Below are positions 43,009 to 49,852 of a DNA stretch of 64,000 nucleotides, piece after piece. The stretch comes from G963665185 sp049723905. GTDB lineage: Bacteria > Desulfobacterota > Desulfovibrionia > Desulfovibrionales > Desulfovibrionaceae. The notes beneath the pieces were generated by a model, which searched no databases, was not told where the DNA came from, and saw only the letters and a program-made list of their open reading frames with translations. A program made the translations under genes and the position numbers. The stretch is taken from assembly GCF_049723905.1 (NCBI RefSeq), contig NZ_JBJKFD010000001.1, positions 868,001-932,000 of the forward strand. The letters are read 5' to 3'. Position 1 is the first letter of the stretch. Each line of letters starts with the position of its first letter.

Positions 43009-43308
43009 ATGAAAACAAATCTTCCGCGTCAAGGCCGTATCGTCGGTTGGCTGAAGATGCAGGGCGCAACCCTGGGAGATTTGGCAGACCATCTGGGCGT
43101 GTCCGTTGGACACACCAGTAAGATCTGCAACTCCGAAACGGCCCCCACATCCATCCGGGAAAAGATGGAGTCCTACAGGGCTCCCACTGGCGAACGTATC
43201 CCCGTCGAGCTGCTGCCCATCGGCAAAGACAGAAAGCGCGGGCCCGAGAAAGGCTGGCTTGACAGGCTGAAGGCGCAGGCCGCGGTCGGCCAATCCATGA
43301 GCGCATAG
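43009..43308 (+). CDS. Cro-like small DNA-binding protein
   Basis: 99 residues, AAGGAAAT before the ATG. 'VGWLKMQGATLGDLADHLGVSVGHTSKICNSETAPTSIREKM' is a helix-turn-helix in which 'VSVGHTSKIC' is the recognition helix. The basic C-terminal half is of unknown role. First gene of the rightward lysogeny/early operon, opposite the repressor, hence Cro-like by position. Confidence 0.75.
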   Translation: MKTNLPRQGRIVGWLKMQGATLGDLADHLGVSVGHTSKICNSETAPTSIREKMESYRAPTGERIPVELLPIGKDRKRGPEKGWLDRLKAQAAVGQSMSA

Positions 43309-43370
43309 TTTTCTCATGATTCGCTGATGCAATCTTTTTTCGAAACCTTCCACGATAAAAACGGAGAAAA

Positions 43371-43847
43371 ATGACCATGTCGATAGACCCGTCCACACAC
43401 CGGAGCCTTGTAGACCTCTTGTACGAGGTCGCCCACCGCGCTCCGTCTGGAAAATCATTCACGCAGATCGCGGAGCTCATGAACAAGCCGTACTCGACTC
43501 TGGCCAGCGAACTGAACGCCGGGATCGACACCCACAAGTTTGGGGTCGGGGATCTTCTTTTACTTATGGAGCTTGCCGAGAGCGACGCCCCTGTCGACTT
43601 TCTGGCGCAAAAGCGTGGCGGCGTTTTTGTGAAGATGCCTCGCATCAAGGCCAAAGGGCCCATCGACCAGGCGTCGATTAAGGCTGTTAAGGAGTTTGGC
43701 GAACTCATGGCCGCGTATGGCCAGGCGCTTGAAGACGGAAAGCTCAAAAGCCACGAGCGCAAGGAAGTCCTCAAGGAAGGCTATGAAGCCATCGAAGCCG
43801 TGATGGCCCTGTTGCGCCACGTAGAAGATATGGAGATCTCGGAATGA
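43371..43847 (+). CDS. CII-family phage regulator
   Basis: 158 residues (two in-frame ATGs at 43371 and 43377; ACGGAGA upstream). 'SFTQIAELMNKPYSTLASELN' is the helix-turn-helix, followed by the Phage_CII pattern 'KFGVGDLLLLMELAESDAPVDFLAQKRGG' and a helical C-terminal oligomerisation region. It should govern the lysis-lysogeny choice or int/repressor transcription. The chromosomal gene at 3080 is a shorter relative. Confidence 0.85.
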   Translation: MTMSIDPSTHRSLVDLLYEVAHRAPSGKSFTQIAELMNKPYSTLASELNAGIDTHKFGVGDLLLLMELAESDAPVDFLAQKRGGVFVKMPRIKAKGPIDQASIKAVKEFGELMAAYGQALEDGKLKSHERKEVLKEGYEAIEAVMALLRHVEDMEISE

Positions 43848-44452
43848 GCTCGGCATGGATCCAGACACAGAGCGGCCAACAGTTCTTTCCTTTTGACCCA
43901 TTTCGCAACGAATACAGGATCGAGGACATAGCTCATGCGCTTGGGAATATATGTCGGTTCGCTGGACACACCAAAGAGTTCTACAGTGTTGCCCAACATT
44001 GCGTCCTGGTTTCGAAAAACGTCCTGCCGGAGTTCTCCAGGTGGGGGCTTCTCCACGATGCGGCCGAAGCGTATTTCGGAGATCTTCCGAGCCCAATCAA
44101 GTCCATCATGCCTGAATACCACGCCGTAGAACATCAAACGGCAGCACTTATTGCTGACGCTTTCGGCATAACGCTCGACCCTGAGATGGAGCTGGCAGTC
44201 AAGATGGTAGACAGGCTCGTTTTTTGGGCAGAGGTCGCGCAGCTGATGCAGCCTGTTCACCCCGACCTCCGCCACCAGATGAAAGAGGTCGGCATCGGCG
44301 ACCAGGGCCCGGACATCAAAATTACCCCCTTGCCCCCCGCCCAGGCCTCAGCGCTTTTCCTGAATCGGTTTCAGGAACTGTGGCCCGACAAGAACAAGGA
44401 GAGCCGCGATGAAGACGCTCTTGGCTTTATGGAAAACCAGAACCGAACTTGA
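43844..44452 (+). CDS. HD-domain hydrolase, YfbR-like nucleotidase candidate
   Basis: 202 residues overlapping the CII-like gene by ATGA. HD residues are visible: 'SVAQHCVLVS' (first His), 'RWGLLHDAAEAYFGDLPSPIK' (His-Asp and the following acidic residue) and 'VKMVDRLVF' (final Asp). This is the arrangement of HD 5'-nucleotidase/dNTPase-type enzymes. In phages such proteins cleave nucleotides and alter dNTP pools. The next larger gene also has a nucleotide-hydrolase domain. Confidence 0.85.
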   Translation: MSSAWIQTQSGQQFFPFDPFRNEYRIEDIAHALGNICRFAGHTKEFYSVAQHCVLVSKNVLPEFSRWGLLHDAAEAYFGDLPSPIKSIMPEYHAVEHQTAALIADAFGITLDPEMELAVKMVDRLVFWAEVAQLMQPVHPDLRHQMKEVGIGDQGPDIKITPLPPAQASALFLNRFQELWPDKNKESRDEDALGFMENQNRT

Positions 44453-44627
44453 ACGACTTTCTTGCCAGCCTGAGCTCCTGCCGAGCGAAAAGGCCGCGCT
44501 TCGCGGCGCGAGAGGGACTTTGAAGTTTATCGCCGAACGGCTGGAAGAAAGGGAAGCCAGGGACAATGAACCAGACTGGAGAGAAGCCCAACTGCCGAAC
44601 GGAGATCGAGAAGAACTTGCGAGGTGA
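44409..44627 (+). CDS. small helical protein, unknown
   Basis: 72 residues, overlapping the HD gene by 44 bases in another frame, with AAGGAG just upstream. A charged helix throughout ('ERLSCQPELLPSEKAALRGARGTLKFIAERLEEREARDNEPDW'). No family recognised; a small accessory factor of the nucleotide module or a spanin-independent early protein are both possible. Confidence 0.55.
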   Translation: MKTLLALWKTRTELERLSCQPELLPSEKAALRGARGTLKFIAERLEEREARDNEPDWREAQLPNGDREELAR

Positions 44628-44629
44628 CC

Positions 44630-44779
44630 ATGTCGGCTACTTACGTGACCCTAGGCGCCCTGACCCTGTTTGCAGTGGGGCTGGCGGCAATTCGACTGAT
44701 GAAAAGGCTCAAGGCCAAAAGACGCGAGACAGGGCTGTCTCTGGACTTTGAGAAGATGAAAGCAAATGAGCGAATATAG
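44630..44779 (+). CDS. 49-residue single-pass membrane peptide
   Basis: ATG at 44630, in an operon spacing of two bases after the previous stop. 'TYVTLGALTLFAVGLAAIRLM' is a clear membrane helix, followed by a strongly basic stretch (KRLKAKRRE) that should stay cytoplasmic. Function unknown. It ends within the first codons of the second DGR target, suggesting co-translation. Confidence 0.5.
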   Translation: MSATYVTLGALTLFAVGLAAIRLMKRLKAKRRETGLSLDFEKMKANERI

Positions 44780-46001
44780 GAGCAAAACCGTGAATACCAA
44801 TGTTTCCGAAGCAATCAAGCTGGCCCTTGCTGAATTGGAGAAAGCCGAAGAAAAGCACCCCAACTGGCCATCCGATCCGATTCACGCGGCGGCAATAGTG
44901 GCTGAAGAGGCTGGAGAGCTGGTCCAAGCATCTCTGGACACCATTTATTCTGGCGGAAGCCAAGACAGAATGCGGGCCGAGGCGTCTCAGGTGGCTGCTA
45001 TGGGGCTTCGATTTCTTGCAAACCTCTCTACCCCAGACCTTCGCGAACCTCGCGTTGTCGGAATTTCGTTCGACGGTTCCGGAACGTGGCAGCGCGTCGA
45101 CGAAGACGGAAACAACAAGACCACCGACACCGCATACTTCAACAACCATCCGATCTACGCAGGGATTCAGGACGCCACCATTGACGAGCAGGCCATGGTC
45201 CAGATTCCCAAGTTCTACTACAAGGTCGAGCAGGCCCCCGCCGGCAGCGACCAGGCTGGCAAGAAGTGCTGGTGGATCTCCGATCAGCCCGCCGCCGGCT
45301 TTGAGCTGCACCCCGCATTCACGGACGGCGGAGTAGAGATCGACCGCTTTTACGTGGGCAAATACGAAGGCACCGATGACGCGGGAACCAAGGTCGGCTC
45401 CGTTGCCGGAGTTCCCCCCTTAGGTGGGCTTGATTTTTGTGAGACGAAAGAGCGCTGCGAAGCAAGAGGCCCAGGGTGGGGGATGTGGGACATCTGGCAG
45501 CTTGGCGCCATCCAGATGCTGGCATTGATCGAGCTCGGCACGCCCGACGTCCAGTCTGTCGTCTCGAGAGGAAACGTGGACGGGTCGGAGCTACGGAAGA
45601 CAGGGAGCACTGGGGCAGTCTGGCGCGGGATCCACGAGCTGTGGGGCAACTCTCTTCACATGGTGGACGGACTCGTTGCCAACATTGAGAACCGGCTCTT
45701 TGTTCGTTCCCCTGAAAACCAGAAAGCATGGTTGGATGTAGGCGCTGAAGCATGCGCAAGATCGGGATGGATAAGCGCATTCGAAAGCAAGGTCCCCGCC
45801 GCATTTGTCCCGAGCGAAACAGGGAGCGATGATGAAATCGTGGGCGACTATTACTGGCCTGCATACAAGGGCGAGGAAAATATCTGCTACCACGGCGGCT
45901 ACTGGGGCTACGGCTCGTACGCGGGCTTGTTCTACTTGGACTTGTACGACGTCGCTTCGTACTCGTACACGAGCATCGGCTGCCGCCTCGCCAAACGGTA
46001 A
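44766..46001 (+). CDS. DGR target 2: MazG-like domain fused to a variable C-type-lectin-like domain
   Basis: 411 residues from ATG at 44766; the GTG at 44790 with GGAG seven bases upstream is an attractive alternative (403 residues). Residues about 12-95 form an all-alpha MazG-like pyrophosphohydrolase region ('LALAELEKAEEKHPNWPSD' ... 'AAIVAEEAGELVQASLD' with the EExxE-type metal motif ... 'EASQVAAMGLRFL'). From 'GTWQRVDEDGNNK' on it matches the C-terminus of target 1, and its last 33 residues are a variable repeat. No signal peptide or fibre shaft, so it may act inside the cell or be a small virion protein. Highly unusual fusion. Confidence 0.88.
   Translation: MSEYRSKTVNTNVSEAIKLALAELEKAEEKHPNWPSDPIHAAAIVAEEAGELVQASLDTIYSGGSQDRMRAEASQVAAMGLRFLANLSTPDLREPRVVGISFDGSGTWQRVDEDGNNKTTDTAYFNNHPIYAGIQDATIDEQAMVQIPKFYYKVEQAPAGSDQAGKKCWWISDQPAAGFELHPAFTDGGVEIDRFYVGKYEGTDDAGTKVGSVAGVPPLGGLDFCETKERCEARGPGWGMWDIWQLGAIQMLALIELGTPDVQSVVSRGNVDGSELRKTGSTGAVWRGIHELWGNSLHMVDGLVANIENRLFVRSPENQKAWLDVGAEACARSGWISAFESKVPAAFVPSETGSDDEIVGDYYWPAYKGEENICYHGGYWGYGSYAGLFYLDLYDVASYSYTSIGCRLAKR
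45894..45991 (+). repeat. DGR variable repeat 2 (VR2)
   Basis: 98 bp, gap-free to the template; 11 differences, all at template adenines. Tyr codons dominate (AAC to TAC seven times), with Asp, Ser and an AGC to GGC change. Mutated positions partly differ from VR1, so it was diversified independently. Confidence 0.96.
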
Positions 46002-46030
46002 ACTGAGCCCTGCAACCTGCATTCTGAACA

Positions 46031-46048
46031 GGATCGCGAAAGCGAGCC
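46031..46048 (+). promoter_or_regulatory. post-VR2 hairpin with GAAA tetraloop
   Basis: 46031-46037 pair with 46042-46048 (seven positions, one A-G mismatch) around GAAA. It begins 39 nt after VR2, against 38 nt for VR1. Sequence differs from the VR1 hairpin while shape and distance are kept. Confidence 0.7.
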
Positions 46049-46066
46049 TATTAGGAGGTCAAGAAA

Positions 46067-46348
46067 ATGAAATATGAAGCTGCCTCTTCGACAGTCGAGA
46101 TAGTCAAGAACACCATCAAAGAGCTGTTTTCCGATGCTGCCAACCTGGCCCGTCTCGGACACAAGGAGCTGCTCACAGGACGCGAGGTTGAGCTGATCTA
46201 CAGCTACCCGTCGTCAACCCAAGAAAAGGATCGGTGCGCAGGCATCGGGCCCTCGTACATCAAGAGGGGGAAACGAGTCCTGTATCGTCGTCGGGATCTG
46301 GATCAGTATTTCGGCGCTTTGAGAGTGAAAACCAGAGACCAGGTGTAA
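46067..46348 (+). CDS. excisionase-like HTH protein
   Basis: 93 residues, AGGAGG site eleven bases before the ATG. The C-terminal half ('LLTGREVELIYSYPSSTQ' ... 'GPSYIKRGKRVLYRRRDLDQYF') is the MerR/excisionase-type winged helix common in Xis proteins. It is convergent with int and overlaps its 3' end by 89 bases, a compact xis-int arrangement. Probably directs excision with Int. Confidence 0.8.
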   Translation: MKYEAASSTVEIVKNTIKELFSDAANLARLGHKELLTGREVELIYSYPSSTQEKDRCAGIGPSYIKRGKRVLYRRRDLDQYFGALRVKTRDQV

Positions 46349-47468
46349 TGTCATGACGGAAAGCCGCATCAATACAATCAACAGCCTGCCTCTGGACGTC
46401 GGGGCACAGGTGGCTATACCTCTCCGTCACTTCTTCGTTGGTGTGCCCCATCAGTTTGGCTATCCAATAGAGCGGGACGCCAGAGATGGCCAGCCAGCTC
46501 CCGAACGTATGACGAAGGGAGTGGAACACAACCCTGTGGCGGGAATCATCCACCCCTTTGTTGAACTCCAGCGCGTCCACGGCGCGTCGGAACATGGCGG
46601 ACGGCTCCGTACGCACGCCGCCGGTGCGCGAAGGAAAGACGACCTGCCCCGGCGGCGTCGGCTTGCCCATAAACACGCGGCGCAGCTCTCCGGAGATAAA
46701 GACAGTCCGGTCCCTTCCAGACTTCGTATCCTGAACCCGGATCGTCCCCGCGGACAGGTTCACCTGTTCGCCCTTCAGGCTGGCGATCTCTCCAAAGCGC
46801 ATGCCGGTGTAAAGAGCGGCCACACAGACGCACCAGAAAGACTTCTGCGGGTCTCTGCAGCGCCTGTGAACCTCTTCAAGCAAGGCCCTTGCTTCATCCG
46901 GAGACAGCCATCTTGCGCGGCGGTTGTCGTAGCGTGGCCACTGGATCCTATCCGTCGGCGCCTTTCCTCTGTAGACACCCCACGCCTCAACCTTGCGGTA
47001 GATTCTTCTGATCAGAGAGAGGGCGTGCTCAATGGTTTTCGGGCTTTTGCCCTGCTCCTGCAGGTCAGCCTTGAACGCTTCCAAATCCAGGGGAGATATA
47101 TCGCTCAGCATTTTTCCGCCAAGGGCATCCTTGAGAAGCGAGTTCCATCTGGACAACGTCTTCTGCGGACTCTTGGTGTTCGCCATGCAGTGGTTGTCGT
47201 AATAAAGAGTCCACGCCTCCTTCAGCGTCAAGCTGTCCTCTCCGCGCACCTGAGGCTGCTCGCCAAGCCGAACCTGGTTAAGCAGCTCCGTGCGCTTCTG
47301 CGCTGCGTAAGCCGCATCGACACCATCGGAACGCCATCCAATTTTGTGCCGCTCTTTCTTGCCTTTGTTCTTTATCGTGACGTAGTAGCAGACGTCTGGA
47401 CGGCCTTGAAACCGTCGGGTGGTAGACGCGTAAAAATAGACCCCTGTGAACTTCTTGACCCGCTCCAA
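46260..47468 (-). CDS. tyrosine integrase
   Basis: 402 residues. An N-terminal arm-binding domain ('TGVYFYASTTRRFQGRPDVCYYVTIKNKGKK') is followed by the SAM-like core-binding domain and catalytic domain with Arg in 'LYTGMRFGEIASLK', HxLR in 'FHSLRHTFGSWL', and His and Tyr in 'MGHTNEEVTERYSH'. The C-terminus is a charged tail. It recombines attP with the tRNA-fMet gene. The paired TTTGCCCC repeats immediately upstream of its start are probable arm sites and may autoregulate it. Confidence 0.96.
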   Translation of the reverse strand: MERVKKFTGVYFYASTTRRFQGRPDVCYYVTIKNKGKKERHKIGWRSDGVDAAYAAQKRTELLNQVRLGEQPQVRGEDSLTLKEAWTLYYDNHCMANTKSPQKTLSRWNSLLKDALGGKMLSDISPLDLEAFKADLQEQGKSPKTIEHALSLIRRIYRKVEAWGVYRGKAPTDRIQWPRYDNRRARWLSPDEARALLEEVHRRCRDPQKSFWCVCVAALYTGMRFGEIASLKGEQVNLSAGTIRVQDTKSGRDRTVFISGELRRVFMGKPTPPGQVVFPSRTGGVRTEPSAMFRRAVDALEFNKGVDDSRHRVVFHSLRHTFGSWLAISGVPLYWIAKLMGHTNEEVTERYSHLCPDVQRQAVDCIDAAFRHDITPGLWFSLSKRRNTDPDPDDDTGLVSPS

Positions 47469-47520
47469 TTTTTTGCCCCTTTTTTGCCCCCATACAACGT
47501 ATTTGCCCCCGTTTTGCCCC
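47469..47520. repeat. right integrase arm-site candidates: two pairs of TTTGCCCC
   Basis: Four copies in two tandem pairs (47471/47482 and 47501/47512), members 11 bp apart, in the same orientation as the three pairs at the left end. They abut the int start codon. Confidence 0.6.
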
Positions 47521-47625
47521 TTTGTGCGGCAACATGCGGAAGCGTGAGGAAATTCAAAACCTCTTTAATACCGGGGACTAGCGGCGTCAAGCAGGGTGTG
47601 GAGGCTTGCGGCAAAGGTGTAGTAA

Positions 47626-47645
47626 TCGGGCTCATAACCCGAAGG
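47626..47645 (+). other. attR core within a tRNA-fMet 3' fragment
   Basis: The 20 bases match 7697-7716. The fragment continues to CCA at 47673-47675 with GAGG/CCTC in the T-stem where the left copy has CAGG/CCTG, so base pairing is preserved. No 5' half precedes it, making it the displaced host end of the target tRNA. Confidence 0.85.
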
Positions 47646-47685
47646 CCAGAGGTTCAAATCCTCTCCCCGCTACCAAGAATACATT

Positions 47686-47723
47686 AAGGACCTACAGGTA
47701 CAAGACTTGTAGGTCCTTTTTTT
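47686..47723 (+). terminator. original host terminator of tRNA-fMet
   Basis: AAGGACCTACA (47686-47696) pairs with TGTAGGTCCTT (47708-47718), followed by seven T's. It occupies the same place after CCA as the left terminator. Confidence 0.75.
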
Positions 47724-47750
47724 ATTTGTTCCCTTCTCAAGATATAATCT

Positions 47751-48110
47751 TCAACAAATATCCTCAATACAATCCACTCCTGCTTCCTCATATACCTGCT
47801 TAGCCAGCCAGCACGTACCAGCCGTCTCGATAAGTTCTTCCACGCTTTGGGAGATGTGGACCGTGTAGACATTCTGGGGGACTTCAGTGCTTAAAATGGT
47901 CTCCCGTAACCAAAAGACAAGCTTCCCACTCTTGGTGAGATATAACCTTCCGTTCTGCTCCACGTAAGATTTTTCTCCCAATGGACTGGCATCAGCAAGC
48001 AACCAGCCTTCAAATCTCACATCCCGTGCGCTCTCTCGCGGCAGTACGAAAGTTTCAGCCGGTTCAACAAGCTCACTTAACTTACTTTTAATATATCGGT
48101 CCATTTTCAT
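47751..48110 (-). CDS. hypothetical protein, faint EXLDI-family resemblance
   Basis: 119 residues. 'RFEGWLLADASPLG' then 'QNGRLYLTKSGKLVFWLRETIL' and a C-terminal 'DCIEDI' recall the EXLDI family, of unknown function, but the likeness is weak. It begins with MKMDRYIKSKLSEL and is preceded by AGGAGG. The first gene of the host beyond attR. Confidence 0.6.
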   Translation of the reverse strand: MKMDRYIKSKLSELVEPAETFVLPRESARDVRFEGWLLADASPLGEKSYVEQNGRLYLTKSGKLVFWLRETILSTEVPQNVYTVHISQSVEELIETAGTCWLAKQVYEEAGVDCIEDIC

Positions 48111-48339
48111 CCTCCTACGTGGACAAACTCCATGCTACAGACCGCATGTCATTTAATATTAGCATATTTTGCCAGAAACTTGTCAACACCTTTCCTTGTT
48201 TCAACTCCCACATTTCGCCCCCAAAGAATCAGTCACTCGTTTTTATTGAATAAATAATAAGTTAAGACTTTTAACCTCAGAAGTGGTCCCGGTTGTTTGG
48301 ACCACTTGGCGGCGAAACTAAGGTGGACATTTTTATGGA

Positions 48340-49194
48340 TTATGCCGCCTGATTGGAACAGACCAGAGGGGGTACCCCCTCTGGCTTGATACCCTGGTAT
48401 ATCTCCATGGGTTTCTTTCCGTCAAAAGCAAAGTGCGGACGTCGCGTGTTGTAAAAATCAAACCACCATGTCAAGGCTTGTCGCAGCTCGCTCCCGGTCT
48501 CCAGCTCCCGCAAATACACGCACTCGTATTTCAGCGAACGCCACAGGCGCTCTATCATTACATTGTCCATCCAGCGGCCACGTCAGTCCATAGATATCCG
48601 CACCCCAGCGTCACGAAGCAGCCGAGTGAAGCCGTAGCTGGTGAATTGTGCCCCCTGATCCATATTAAAGATGTCGGGAACGCCATATCTGCTCATGGCT
48701 TCCTCCAAAGCGGAAACACAAAAATCAGCGTCCATGGTGTTTGACAACCGCCACGAGAGAACCGCACGGCTATGCCAATCCATGATCGCCACCAGGTACA
48801 GGTAGCCTCGTTTCATGGGGATATACGTGATATCGGCGCACCACACCTGGTTGGGCTTTGTAATCTGCATGTTGCGAAGCAAATACGGATAGATCGCATG
48901 TTCAGGATGAGGCGTGCTTGTCCGGGGCTTGGCATACACAGCCAACAGCCCCATTTGACGCATCAGCCGTCGTACCCGGCCACGGCCCGCAGAATGACCT
49001 TCATCCCGGAGCATTGTCCGCATCTGACGGCTGCCGAGGAACGGCATCTCCATGAACAACTCATCAATACGCCGCATAAGCGCCAAGTTGCATGGCGACA
49101 CTCCCTGCGGCTGATAATAGAACGTCGATCGGCTCAGCCGTAATAGATCACATTGTCGTCGGATACTGAGCATTGGATGGTCGTTGTCGACCAT
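48340..49194 (-). pseudogene. IS3 transposase orfB, interrupted by TGA
   Basis: The DDE integrase core is present: 'WCADITYIPMKRG' (first Asp) and 'IFNMDQGAQFTS' (second Asp). TGA at 48583-48585 stops the frame after 'ISMD'; the same frame continues five codons later with 'MDNVMIERLWRSLKYE', which contains the catalytic Glu. Intact relatives read MDGRGRWMDNVMIE, so one GGA to TGA change explains the stop. Without read-through the protein lacks its last catalytic residue. Confidence 0.85.
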
Positions 49195-49214
49195 CCGTCG
49201 CCTTCGTCCATAGC

Positions 49215-49502
49215 TCAAATCTTGGCGAAGGCTTGTTGCAAAAAATCCTTTTCCACAGTGAGTTGCCCGATCTTGGCGTGCAGCTCCTTGATTTGTGCTT
49301 CGCTGTCCTGCCGATCGGACTGAGCCTTGCCGGAGAACGATGCTACCACGCCTTCCTTTGCCTGTTTTTTCCATTGGGAAATTTGATTTGGATGAACGCC
49401 GTACTTAGCGGACAGCTCAGAAAGGGTGTGCTCCCCGGACAGTGCACCCAGGGTAACTCGGGCCTTGAACTCTGCGGTGAACTTTCTTCTCTTCTTGGAC
49501 AT
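49215..49502 (-). CDS. IS3 transposase orfA
   Basis: 95 residues: a helix-turn-helix ('TLSELSAKYGVHPNQISQWKKQ') and a leucine-zipper-like region ('AQIKELHAKIGQLTVEKDFLQQAF') of the type used for end binding. Complete. In active IS3 elements it is fused to orfB by -1 frameshifting; here that product would be truncated. Confidence 0.9.
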   Translation of the reverse strand: MSKKRRKFTAEFKARVTLGALSGEHTLSELSAKYGVHPNQISQWKKQAKEGVVASFSGKAQSDRQDSEAQIKELHAKIGQLTVEKDFLQQAFAKI

Positions 49503-49757
49503 GAACTGCTTCCTTGCGACAGTTTATGTCCACCTTAGCGAGTGGTCCAGTTTTCTGGGGCCACTTCTCTCTGCCCACCGTGATGTAGCCCTAATTTCGA
49601 CTGAACATCCAGCCTACGCAAGAGGATGGAGTAATCCCCTTCATAACTATTGCAGCCCCAATGCCAGTTTTGTCTCAGATTAGCTATTGCGCTCAACTGA
49701 AGCCGAGCAAAACCAGCATCCCGACCAGCTGCAATTTAAAATGAAACTGCTCCATAA

Positions 49758-49789
49758 ACAAACCCCACTTCAAAAGAAGTGGGGTTTGT
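49758..49789. terminator. strong hairpin terminator
   Basis: A 14-bp perfect stem (49758-49771 with 49776-49789) with an AAAA loop and no long T-run on either strand. It lies 60 bp after the stop of the GGDEF gene and may end it. Confidence 0.55.
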
Positions 49790-49852
49790 CGACGATCTGA
49801 GGCGCCCCAAAAGGCCGCTGACAACTACATCCAAAAGATCAAAAACTACGAA

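Larger units (their letters stand above)
48279..49568. mobile_element. IS3-family insertion sequence, 1290 bp
   Basis: Ends are imperfect inverted repeats (AGAAGTGGTCCCGG against AGAAGTGGCCCCAG, both followed by TGGACCACT) with a second shared block (TAAGGTGGACAT). CTC flanks both ends (48276-48278, 49569-49571), a plausible 3-bp target duplication. It holds orfA and an interrupted orfB on the minus strand. The following 49572-49757 shows no gene. Confidence 0.88.

Noticed and set aside
48583..48585. In-frame TGA in the IS3 transposase as a selenocysteine codon
   Set aside because: The position is Gly in the family (MDGRGRW), no selenoprotein context, and a single GGA to TGA change explains it.
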